A DNA stretch of 38,761 nucleotides from Nonomuraea terrae (lineage in GTDB: Bacteria; Actinomycetota; Actinomycetes; Streptosporangiales; Streptosporangiaceae). Of this stretch, positions 1 to 5,935 are shown piece by piece (position 1 is the stretch's first letter; each line of letters begins with the position of its first letter). The stretch is from NCBI RefSeq assembly GCF_004348995.1, contig NZ_SMKQ01000066.1:1-38761 (forward strand), in the 5' to 3' direction. The notes under the pieces were generated by a model. The model did not search any database. It was not told where the DNA came from and saw only the letters and a program-made list of their open reading frames with translations. A program made the translations under genes and the position numbers.

Positions 1-7
1 CCCCTCC

Positions 8-28
8 CTGGCCGAGGACACCGGCCAG
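8..28. other. Short inverted repeat before the HNH gene
   Basis: Perfect 7-bp arms (CTGGCCG / CGGCCAG) separated by 7 nt lie just before a ribosome binding site AAGGGA (31-36) and the ATG at 46. It could be a small hairpin in the leader or the tail of an upstream terminator. The window edge prevents a decision. Confidence 0.4.
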
Positions 29-45
29 AAAGGGACTCGCAGGCC

Positions 46-460
46 ATGCGCCGAGTCGTGTCTGTCATCTCCGCCACCCTCACCGCCTTCGCCCTCGCCG
101 CGATCACCACCGCCAGTCCGGCCTCCGCCACCCCGCCCGGCATCCCCTCGGCGAGCACCGCCGCCTCCCGACTGGCCGCCCTGACCGTCGCCGCCGAGTC
201 GCACGCCTCCACCTACAACCGCGACCTGTTCCCGCACTGGATCACCATCTCCGGCGCCTGCGACACCCGCGAGCAGGTGCTCAAGCGCGACGGCAGCAAC
301 GTCGTGACCAGCTCCTCCTGCGCCGCCACCGCCGGCCGCTGGCACTCCCCGTACGACGGCGCCACCTGGACCGCCGCCTCCGACGTCGACATCGACCACA
401 TGGTCCAGCGTGGACAGCGCCGAGAAGTCGGCGCTGAACAGCATGCTCGGCTCCTGCTGA
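46..460 (+). pseudogene. Secreted HNH endonuclease (DUF1524/GmrSD C-terminal type), internally deleted
   Basis: The product starts with a clear signal peptide (basic MRR, a hydrophobic stretch, ASA cleavage region near residue 29). The conserved N-terminal half of actinobacterial secreted HNH proteins follows: YNRDLFPHW, a CDTRE segment, the Cys-containing middle, and DVDIDHM, the start of the His-containing nuclease motif. Intact members run on for about 80-100 residues after DIDH(V/M)VP. Here the reading frame leaves the family directly after DIDHMV. In another frame (about 404-460) the DNA encodes the usual family C-terminus, SVDSAEKSALNSMLGSC followed by TGA. The middle with the rest of the HNH core has therefore been removed and the ends joined out of frame. 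In the original frame translation would stop at 477. Not expected to be an active nuclease. RBS AAGGGA is 9 nt upstream of the ATG. Confidence 0.8.
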
Positions 461-490
461 TCGCCCACCCCGACTGAGCCGCCCTGCCCG

Positions 491-853
491 TCACCGCACC
501 GGCAGGACGGCGCTTTCACGCGTCGGAACCCGGCTGAGCTGAAGGAGACTCATGCCGAACATCAGCGCGCCCAGCGGAACGTGCAGGGCCGTCAGGTGCG
601 CGATGCCCAGGGCTATCTGCGCCAGCGTGAGCCCCAGGAACACGGCCGCGTACAGGATGGGCCTGGGCGAGCCGCCGCCCGGCCGCCACACCAGGATCGC
701 GGTGACGAGGTGCACCACCGCCACGGTGAACACCCCGTACGCCGATACGCTGTGCAATGTCCGTCCGGCGGGCGAGGTCAGCAACAGACCGGCGGTGATC
801 GGCGCGGCGAAGAGGGACACGGTTTGCAAGGCGATCGCGACACGCAAGAACAT
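491..853 (-). CDS. Small four-helix membrane protein, function unknown
   Basis: A 120-residue protein with four hydrophobic segments (about residues 4-26, 35-57, 66-88 and 90-107) separated by short loops. The arrangement resembles small actinobacterial integral membrane proteins of the DUF6220 type, but I do not recognise a specific family. A His in helix 2 and another in helix 3 could be coincidental or heme-binding as in b561-like proteins; this is speculation. The start is set by GAGGAG 7-8 nt before the ATG at 853. It is divergent from the sigma-factor gene, and the first copy of a long inverted repeat (880-927) lies in the shared intergenic region. Confidence 0.6.
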   Translation of the reverse strand: MFLRVAIALQTVSLFAAPITAGLLLTSPAGRTLHSVSAYGVFTVAVVHLVTAILVWRPGGGSPRPILYAAVFLGLTLAQIALGIAHLTALHVPLGALMFGMSLLQLSRVPTRESAVLPVR

Positions 854-879
854 GGGTGGGCTCCTCTACGGTGCTGGAT

Positions 880-927
880 GGTGTCTCAGTAGTCCGACGA
901 CACGACCGCCGTGAATGTCAGGCGACG
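880..927. repeat. 48-bp inverted repeat flanking sigJ, left copy
   Basis: This copy begins GGTGTCTCAG and ends GGCGACG. Its reverse complement recurs at 1914-1961 with about 5 mismatches in 48 positions. The two copies enclose the whole sigma-factor gene. This copy sits in the divergent promoter region between the 120-aa membrane protein and the sigma gene. I see no short target duplication outside the copies. Confidence 0.75.
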
Positions 928-995
928 GCTCACACTTCGGTGCGCTGTCACGTCGTTCTGGTGAGGGCGATGCGACAGAGGGAGTCGTCGGCACC

Positions 996-1955
996 ATGAC
1001 CGAGCCAGAACACAGCGGGCCCGATCCGATCACGGGCGAAGGACGTCGGCTGATCGGTCTCGCGTACCGGCTGCTGGGTTCCCTCGCCGACGCGGAGGAT
1101 GTCGTGCAGGAGACGTACGCCCGCTGGTACGCCATGTCGCGTCGGCAGCAGGAGGCCATCGAGTCCCCCGGCGCCTGGCTGACGAAGGTCGCCGGCCGCA
1201 TCTGCCTCGACGTGCTGGGCTCGGCCCGGGCCCGGCGGGAGCGCTACGTGGGCGAATGGCTCCCGGAGCCGCTCCCCGAGGACCGTACGGAGTGGATCAA
1301 CGGGCGGTCGGGCGGCGCCGTCGACCCGGCCGACCGGGTCACCCTCGACGAGTCGATCAGCATGGCCTTCCTCGTGGTGCTGGAGTCGATGACCCCGGCC
1401 GAGCGCGTCGCCCTCATCCTCCACGACGTCTTCCGCTACTCCTTCGCGGAAGTGGCCGAGATCGTCGGCCGTACGCCGGCGGCGTGCCGCCAGCTGGCCT
1501 GGTCGGCCCGCCGCCGCGTCCGCGAGTCGCAGGCTCCCCCGGCCCCGGCGGCCCGGCGCTCCGGCATCGTCAGGGAGTTCAAGCAGGCCTGGGAGGCCAA
1601 GGACATCGACGCCCTCATCGGCCTGCTCGACCCCGACGCCACGGCGATCGCCGACGGCGGCGGTGTCGTCAACGCCGTACTCCGCGCCGTCGAAGGCGCC
1701 GAGCGGATCGCACGCTACGCCGTGGACATCGCCGGCTGGGTGCCCGACCTGACGCTCCTGGAACGCACTGTCAACGGTCAGCCCGGTCTGGTCGCCCGGC
1801 GAGACGGCGTCACCGTGATGGTGGTGGCGTTCGACGTCGCAACCGACCGGATCAAGCACATCTGGGCAGTACGCAACCCCGAGAAACTCCGGCCCTGGAC
1901 GGTGGGCCCGGCGCGTCACCTGACATTCCCCGCGGTCGTGTCATCGGACTCCTGA
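996..1955 (+). CDS. sigJ: ECF41-family RNA polymerase sigma factor (SigJ-like) with C-terminal SnoaL-like domain
   Basis: A 319-residue ECF sigma factor. Region 2 covers about residues 14-75 (RLIGLAYRLLGSLADAEDVV core) and region 4 about 115-175 (AERVALILHDVFRYSF followed by the EIVGRT helix-turn-helix). The linker carries the ECF41 signature WLPEPL (about residues 87-92), and a SnoaL/NTF2-like domain occupies about 185-290 with a DGGG motif near residue 228. In ECF41 proteins this fused domain regulates activity in place of a separate anti-sigma factor (family knowledge). The ATG at 996 is preferred over an in-frame start at 915: GAGGGAG lies about 12 nt upstream and the protein then begins shortly before region 2. 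The last 14 or so residues after LRPW are encoded partly by the right inverted repeat (1914-1961), so this tail may not be native. The COE-type oxidoreductase gene often next to ECF41 genes is absent. Confidence 0.88.
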   Translation: MTEPEHSGPDPITGEGRRLIGLAYRLLGSLADAEDVVQETYARWYAMSRRQQEAIESPGAWLTKVAGRICLDVLGSARARRERYVGEWLPEPLPEDRTEWINGRSGGAVDPADRVTLDESISMAFLVVLESMTPAERVALILHDVFRYSFAEVAEIVGRTPAACRQLAWSARRRVRESQAPPAPAARRSGIVREFKQAWEAKDIDALIGLLDPDATAIADGGGVVNAVLRAVEGAERIARYAVDIAGWVPDLTLLERTVNGQPGLVARRDGVTVMVVAFDVATDRIKHIWAVRNPEKLRPWTVGPARHLTFPAVVSSDS

Positions 1956-1961
1956 GACACC
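1914..1961. repeat. 48-bp inverted repeat flanking sigJ, right copy
   Basis: Inverted partner of 880-927. It overlaps the last codons and stop of the sigma-factor gene and ends three bases before the cupin pseudogene on the other strand. Core identity over 1921-1961 is 37 of 41 positions. Confidence 0.75.
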
Positions 1962-1964
1962 GGC

Positions 1965-2494
1965 TCAGGCGCGGGACGCTCCGACGACCACGCAGGCCAT
2001 GACGACCGGTTCCGTGCCGCGGTTGTGCCAGCGATGGCGGGTGCCGTTCCGGACGATGACGTCCCCGGGATACAGCGTCTTCTCCGCCCCGTCGTCGAGT
2101 TCCAGGGTGAGCTCGCCCGGGATCACCAGTTCCATGTCGACGGTGTCGGTACGGTGCATGCCCGGGTCGTCCGGCTCGAGCCAGCCGGTGATGCCGGGCA
2201 GTTTCTCCTCCATCTCGCGCAGCCCGGCCTCGACGTCGACCTCTCCGGACGCGCTGTGATCGCCGGGCGGCAGCGTCATGATGAAAACCGGTAACCGCCC
2301 CTGGGCGGGAAGAACGTGGTCTTGGGGCCGTTGACGCCCTCATCGGGAAACGTCGGCGGAGCGTCCGCCCGCCATGACTCGTGATAGCTCGAGGTGAACA
2401 ACTGGACGGTGGTCGCCTCGACCTGGGCGTCCGAGACGAACACCGCATGCCCTTCGTGGTCGTGGCCCGTGACGACACGCCTTATGCCCGTGAT
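1965..2494 (-). pseudogene. Cupin-domain protein, frameshifted and without a clear start codon
   Basis: The 3' part (1965-2279) encodes a cupin barrel: GMHRTDTVDMELVIPGEL, then LYPGDVIVRNGTRHRWHN with metal-ligand-like His and Glu positions. A protein starting at the ATG at 2279 would be only 104 residues. Upstream in a different minus-strand frame (2276 to about 2494) lies the matching N-terminal half: GIRRVVTGHDHEGHAVFVSD, a TFPDEG segment and FFPPRGGYRF. The two parts join if one base is restored in the run of T residues near 2283 on the minus strand. The N-terminal frame has GGAGG upstream but no ATG/GTG; ATC stands at 2494-2492 where a start would be expected. The family (about 175-180 aa) comprises small-molecule-related cupins of unknown substrate. 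A sequencing error could explain the frameshift but not the missing start. Confidence 0.75.
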
Positions 2495-2583
2495 CGGCCT
2501 CCGCGTTTCGCCGGTCGTTCGGTCAGAAGTCGTCCGTGAGGTGCGTTATTGCGGCTTCGCGGAAGGCGGCGGCCGAACCCGGC

Positions 2584-3051
2584 TCAGCCGCAGTTGCCCC
2601 AGGACTTCCAGCGCGATTTGCCTTCGGCGGCATTGCGGCCGTCATCCCGAATCCTCCCCATGTAGCTGACACACCGGCCCTTGCCGTAGGTCTTCACCGG
2701 TCCCAGGTAGTGCTTGACGCTCCGGCCCTCGTTCTCGCCGCTCGCGCGTGAGTTGGCCCCCCGCGTCTGCGTCGTGATCGTGGCCATGACGAAGGTGCGG
2801 GTGCCGACGTTCGAGGTCTTGATCGTGGTGACGCAGTTATAGCCGGTCCTGCGGTTGTACAGCAGGTAGACGTAACCGAGGACACGTTTGGAGGAGGTCT
2901 TCACGGCCTGCTTGCTGTGGGCGACCCGGGCGAAGCCGGAACCGCACACCCGCTCCGGGGTGACGGCGGAGGCGGCCGCGTACGCGGGATTGACCATGAG
3001 CCCTCCGACCGACAGTGCCGCGCCAAGGAGGATCGTCGTCGACTTGCGCAT
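2584..3051 (-). CDS. Secreted spore-associated protein A-like protein
   Basis: A 155-residue protein with a signal peptide (MRKSTT, then a hydrophobic core, cleavage near AYA-A at residue 25-26). The mature part matches the actinobacterial spore-associated protein A pattern: VCGSGF, then VYLLYNRRTGYNCVTTIK, a GENEG stretch, YLGPV, GRCVSYMGRI and a terminal WGNCG. Four Cys residues (about 36, 73, 127 and 154) are placed as in the family and probably form two disulfides. The family was named from material found with Streptomyces spores; its molecular role is not established. The start is supported by GAGAAGGG upstream of the ATG. A TetR-type palindrome lies upstream. Confidence 0.8.
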   Translation of the reverse strand: MRKSTTILLGAALSVGGLMVNPAYAAASAVTPERVCGSGFARVAHSKQAVKTSSKRVLGYVYLLYNRRTGYNCVTTIKTSNVGTRTFVMATITTQTRGANSRASGENEGRSVKHYLGPVKTYGKGRCVSYMGRIRDDGRNAAEGKSRWKSWGNCG

Positions 3052-3101
3052 GCAGCCACCCTTCTCAACCGTCTCCCGCCATCCGGGGGGACCAACGGTT
3101 G

Positions 3102-3144
3102 ATCATCCTGCCGGATGATTCCGCACCAAATGACCGAATGGTCA
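3102..3144. promoter_or_regulatory. Two inverted repeats upstream of the sapA-like gene
   Basis: Positions 3102-3119 are a perfect 7-bp inverted repeat (ATCATCC / GGATGAT, 4-nt loop). Positions 3131-3144 read TGACCGAATGGTCA, arms TGACC/GGTCA, the form of many TetR-family operators. On the minus strand the second site includes TTGACC, a possible -35 element, with GAATCA about 18 nt further as a weak -10. The sites are 50-95 nt upstream of the start codon at 3051. No TetR gene is in the window, so the regulator is unknown. Confidence 0.45.
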
Positions 3145-3223
3145 AATTGGTCCGCCTGCGCCCTGCCGATCAGGCGGGACAAGACGGCGTTGTCCAGGTG
3201 CCCGGGAGCGAGTGACGGCCGGG

Positions 3224-3598
3224 TCAGCGCTCGCGGTAGAAGATCATGCCGCCGTGGTGCAGCGTGTCGGCGTCGACGAAGACGCCGTCGGCGGTGAAGC
3301 CGGTGTCGTCGACGTAGTCGATCTTGTTGCCGGTGACGGTGTACCGGCCGGTGTAGGCGCTCTTGCGGGTGCCGCGCGCCTCGTCGTAGCGGCCGTCAGA
3401 GGTCAGTTCCTGGCGGATGTGGCCGTCGGCGGTGACCCACATGCCCACATACGGGTGGGCGGTTTGACTGGTGGGCGTCATGGAGGGCTCCTGAACGATG
3501 ATGGCGGTACGGGGTGGGGCCGCGTCCCGCTGTGCGGAACACGCGGCGAGGGCGAGGGCTGAGGCGGCGGCCAGCGTGACCGAAAGGCTGCCCTTCAT
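3224..3598 (-). CDS. Lipoprotein with Atu4866-type domain
   Basis: A 124-residue protein with a lipoprotein signal peptide (lipobox ALAAC, Cys20). Residues about 48-124 form a small domain beginning HPYVGMWVTADGHIRQEL, then GRYDEARG, YTGRYTVTGNKIDYVDDTGF and ending in MIFYRE. This is the Atu4866 family of small beta-rich proteins, usually about 80 residues and mostly of unknown function. The gene overlaps the upstream XRE regulator by 4 nt (ATGA), so the two are translationally coupled. Such proteins often sit beside MmyB-type regulators and short-chain dehydrogenases; an SDR remnant is found at 4550-4618. Confidence 0.8.
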   Translation of the reverse strand: MKGSLSVTLAAASALALAACSAQRDAAPPRTAIIVQEPSMTPTSQTAHPYVGMWVTADGHIRQELTSDGRYDEARGTRKSAYTGRYTVTGNKIDYVDDTGFTADGVFVDADTLHHGGMIFYRER

Positions 3599-4437
3599 GC
3601 CTGCCGTTCTTTCGCGGGGCGGGCGGCCGGGAGCCGGTAGCTGCCCAGCACGGCCAGGGCGTCGGCCGAAGGGCTGCCCGGTTCGGCCTGGTAGACGAGC
3701 AGTTGCTGGCCCGGGCTGGAGTTGACGGTCAGCGACTGGTAGCTCAGTTCCAGGTCACCGACGAGATGGTGGTGGAATCGCTTGATCTCCGCGGTCTTGC
3801 CGCGCACGTCGTGGCGAGCCCACAGGCGGGCGAAGTCCGCGCTCTTCAGCGACAGCTCGCCGACCAGGGTGCGCAGGGCCGGATCGTCCAGATCGTCGCC
3901 GGCGGTGGCGCGCAGCGCGGCGACGCAGTTCTCGGCGGTGAGCTCCCAGTCGCGGTAGAAGGTCCGGGCCGCGGGGAGGAGGAACACCGAAGTGACCACG
4001 TTCGTCTCCTCGCCCATCCAGTCGAACAACGCCTCGCCCAGCGGGTTGGCGGCCAGCTGGTTGAGGTAGCGGTCGAAGATGAGCGCCGGGGTGGTGTGCC
4101 AGCCGTCCATGAGGCGGATCAGAGCGGCGTCGGCGTACTCCGTGCGCTTGGCCCGTCTGCGCGGCGGCGCCGGGCCGGCCAGCGTGCGGAGGTGGTCGGC
4201 GGCGTCCGCGCTCAGGCCGAGCGCCCGGGCGAGCGCTTCGACGACCTGCGGCGAGGGGTGCTTGTCACGGCCTTGCTCCAGCCGGATGTAGTAGTCGGTC
4301 GACACGCCGGCCAGCATCGCCACCTCTTCGCGGCGCAGCCCAGGTGTGCGGCGCTGACCTACGGGCAGCCCGTGGTCCACGGGGTCGGCTGCGGCGCGGC
4401 GTGCGCGCAGAAATTGCCCGAGCCTGTTGGCGGTCAT
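3595..4437 (-). CDS. XRE-family transcriptional regulator with MmyB-like ligand-binding domain
   Basis: A 280-residue regulator. The N-terminal helix-turn-helix spans about residues 5-80: LGQFLRARR, RRTPGLRREEVAMLAGVS, DYYIRLEQGRD, HPSPQVVEALARAL. This is the standard signature of actinobacterial MmyB-type regulators. Residues about 95-275 form the PAS-like MmyB ligand-binding domain (ALIFDRYLNQLAANPLGEAL near 115-135, the H/R-rich HDVRGK near 208, the FHHHLVGDLELSYQSL segment and a C-terminal QQLLVYQAEPGSPSADAL). In Streptomyces such domains can bind fatty acids (family knowledge). GGAAGG lies about 10 nt before the ATG. It is coupled to the downstream lipoprotein, and the pair probably formed a redox-gene module with the now lost SDR. 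Confidence 0.88.
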   Translation of the reverse strand: MTANRLGQFLRARRAAADPVDHGLPVGQRRTPGLRREEVAMLAGVSTDYYIRLEQGRDKHPSPQVVEALARALGLSADAADHLRTLAGPAPPRRRAKRTEYADAALIRLMDGWHTTPALIFDRYLNQLAANPLGEALFDWMGEETNVVTSVFLLPAARTFYRDWELTAENCVAALRATAGDDLDDPALRTLVGELSLKSADFARLWARHDVRGKTAEIKRFHHHLVGDLELSYQSLTVNSSPGQQLLVYQAEPGSPSADALAVLGSYRLPAARPAKERQA

Positions 4438-4549
4438 GAGAAGTCCTTCCGGTGATGCGCCGTTTCGACAGGACCTGATGACTTCACCGTACGAACGGCC
4501 GGCACACGCCGGGTAGCCCTGGCACTCCCACCCTCTCCCCGGCGCTCGG

Positions 4550-4618
4550 CGGCGAGAACGAGCGACCTACACCAACGGCGCCGAGCTGGCCGTCGACGGC
4601 GGCGGCTCACAGCTCTGA
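4550..4618 (+). pseudogene. C-terminal remnant of a short-chain dehydrogenase/reductase
   Basis: The plus-strand frame ending at TGA 4616-4618 encodes ATYTNGAELAVDGGGSQL, the standard SDR C-terminus (S.YVNGAxLxVDGG). No catalytic Tyr-x3-Lys region or Rossmann GxxxGxG is found upstream; the divergent XRE promoter region begins there. The rest of the region 4438-4787 shows no other gene. The SDR was probably divergent from the XRE gene before a deletion removed all but its end. Confidence 0.6.
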
Positions 4619-4787
4619 CCCCCGCGCGGTCACTTCCTCGGTACGCCCGGCGCGGACGCCGTGGTCGTCGACCCTCGTCCCGGCGAGAGCGGGCCAGCGC
4701 TCCGCGCCGAGCGCCCAGGAGGCGAGGATCCGCAGGCCAACTCAGTTGCCCGGAAGCCGCCGAGCGCCTGACGGGGCAGGCGGCCCT

Positions 4788-5168
4788 TCAGCCGTCGAAC
4801 CTGCGGCGCGACGCCTCGATGTGACCCAGGTACTGCTGGGTCCAGCCGCACATCAGGTCGACGGTCGCGCGCAGGGCGCGTCCGGGCCCGGTCAGCGTGT
4901 ACTCGACCCGCGGCGGGACCGTGGGGTGCACCTCCCGCTCGACCAGGCCGTTGCGTTCCATCATCCGGAGATTCTGGGTGAGCATCTTGTGGCTGATGCC
5001 CTCAAGCCCGTTACGCAACTCGCTGAACCGCAGGGTGCGGTCACCCAGCGTCTCGATGATCAGGAGTGCCCACTTGTTGGCGACGTCCGAGAAGATCTCG
5101 CGCGCCAGGGAGTCCGCGCGGGAGATGTCGGCGTCCTCCGCCGAGCCGCTGAACTGGGTGGTCACCAT
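4788..5168 (-). CDS. HxlR-family winged-helix transcriptional regulator
   Basis: A 126-residue protein. After a short lead, residues about 22-110 are the HxlR winged helix: IFSDVANKWALLIIETLGD, LRFSELRNGLEGISHKMLTQ (recognition helix), LRMMERNGLVEREVHPTVPPRVEYTLT (wing) and a dimerisation helix with LRATVDLMCGW. The conserved Cys at the N-terminus of many HypR-like sensors is missing here; the only Cys is near residue 107. The ATG at 5168 has GGAGG 6 nt upstream. It is divergent from the RidA gene, and an inverted repeat sits between them. Confidence 0.9.
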   Translation of the reverse strand: MVTTQFSGSAEDADISRADSLAREIFSDVANKWALLIIETLGDRTLRFSELRNGLEGISHKMLTQNLRMMERNGLVEREVHPTVPPRVEYTLTGPGRALRATVDLMCGWTQQYLGHIEASRRRFDG

Positions 5169-5223
5169 GAGGTTCCTCCGTCACCGAAAAGTGCGTTCTT
5201 CCACGTCAGCGTTGACTCTCCTA

Positions 5224-5240
5224 CGGTTTCCCAGTAACCG
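5224..5240. promoter_or_regulatory. Inverted repeat between HxlR and RidA genes
   Basis: CGGTT-7 nt-AACCG, perfect 5-bp arms, placed between the two divergent start codons (5168 and 5298). Another AAACCG half follows at 5245-5250. The size and position fit an operator for the adjacent HxlR dimer acting on both genes (inference). Confidence 0.4.
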
Positions 5241-5297
5241 CAAGAAACCGCTGCCGAAGGCACCCGGCCCAGCGGTCACGGCATCGAGGAGACGCCC

Positions 5298-5705
5298 ATG
5301 GCCATCACCCTGATCAACCCCGACGGCCTCCCCCAGGTGGATGCCTACCGGCAGGTCGCCGTCGCGACCGGCACGAGGCACGTCTTCCTCGCCGGCCAGG
5401 TCGCCTGGGACGCCGACGGCGTCACCGTCGGCGCCGGCGACCTCGCCGCCCAGGTCGAGCAGTGCTACCTCAACGTCGCCACCGCCCTGGCGGGGGCCGG
5501 AGCCACCTTCGACGACGTCGTACGTCTGACCGTCTACGTCGTCGACTGGACCCCCGACAAAATGGCCACGTTCCTCGACGGCGTGGCCCGCGCGGCGGAC
5601 CGCCTGGGCACCACGCCGGTGCCGCCCGCGACACTGATCGGCGTCGTCGCGCTGCACACCCCCGAGCACCTGGTCGAGGTGGAGGCCACCGCCGTCGTCG
5701 ACTGA
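5298..5705 (+). CDS. RidA family (YjgF/YER057c/UK114) protein
   Basis: A 135-residue protein with the RidA fold: GTRHVFLAGQVAWDADG near residues 25-41, QVEQCYLNVATALAGAGATFDDVVRLTVYVVD (about 53-84), and the C-terminal PATLIGVVALHTPEHLVEVEATAVV. RidA proteins hydrolyse reactive enamine/imine intermediates. The Arg that binds the substrate carboxylate in true RidA (in the R-x-P/A-A-T-x-V motif) is replaced here: the motif reads VPPATLIGV. A canonical deaminase role is therefore uncertain and it may belong to a Rid1-7 type subgroup. RBS GAGGAG is 6 nt upstream. It is divergently arranged with HxlR, its probable regulator. Confidence 0.88.
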   Translation: MAITLINPDGLPQVDAYRQVAVATGTRHVFLAGQVAWDADGVTVGAGDLAAQVEQCYLNVATALAGAGATFDDVVRLTVYVVDWTPDKMATFLDGVARAADRLGTTPVPPATLIGVVALHTPEHLVEVEATAVVD

Positions 5706-5818
5706 CCGAGCACACGACCCCGCACCTCCCGGCGCCCCGAGCATCGCCGTCGCGCCAGCCCCCGGAGCCCGGCCGACAGTGCGGCCCGCCGCTCGGAATC
5801 GGTACCGGTTAAATTCGG

Positions 5819-5847
5819 TTGACTGGTAGCACGCAGGCAGCTATGTT
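5819..5847 (+). promoter_or_regulatory. Sigma70-type promoter of the MFS gene
   Basis: TTGACT (5819-5824), 17-nt spacer, TATGTT (5842-5847). A short A/T-rich patch TTAAATT (5809-5815) lies immediately upstream of the -35, the place where WhiB7 contacts promoters of intrinsic-resistance genes (family knowledge; assignment is inference). Transcription would start near 5854, giving an 80-nt leader before the GTG at 5936. Confidence 0.6.
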
Positions 5848-5871
5848 CGTGCTTGACAAGGGAAATCCACG

Positions 5872-5901
5872 ATGGTCGGCGTGATCGAGCTACTCCTATA
5901 A
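5872..5901 (+). CDS. Possible nine-residue leader peptide before the MFS exporter
   Basis: ATG at 5872, product MVGVIELLL, stop TAA at 5899-5901. AAGGGA (5858-5863) is 8 nt upstream, so it has its own ribosome binding site just after the predicted transcription start. Codons 7-9 (CTA CTC CTA) use the rare Leu codon CTA twice. The segment 5889-5897 can pair with the AGGAGGCAGC region (5926-5935) that holds the ribosome binding site of the exporter. It could act as a translational attenuator. It is too short to be supported by homology. Confidence 0.4.
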   Translation: MVGVIELLL

Positions 5902-5935
5902 CGCATGACGATGGTGGCCCGACCGAGGAGGCAGC

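Noticed and set aside
880..961. Canonical ECF41 promoter (TGTCACA-16-CGTC) before sigJ
   Set aside because: TGTC-like elements are present but none with the right spacing to CGTC, so I do not annotate a sigma-specific promoter.
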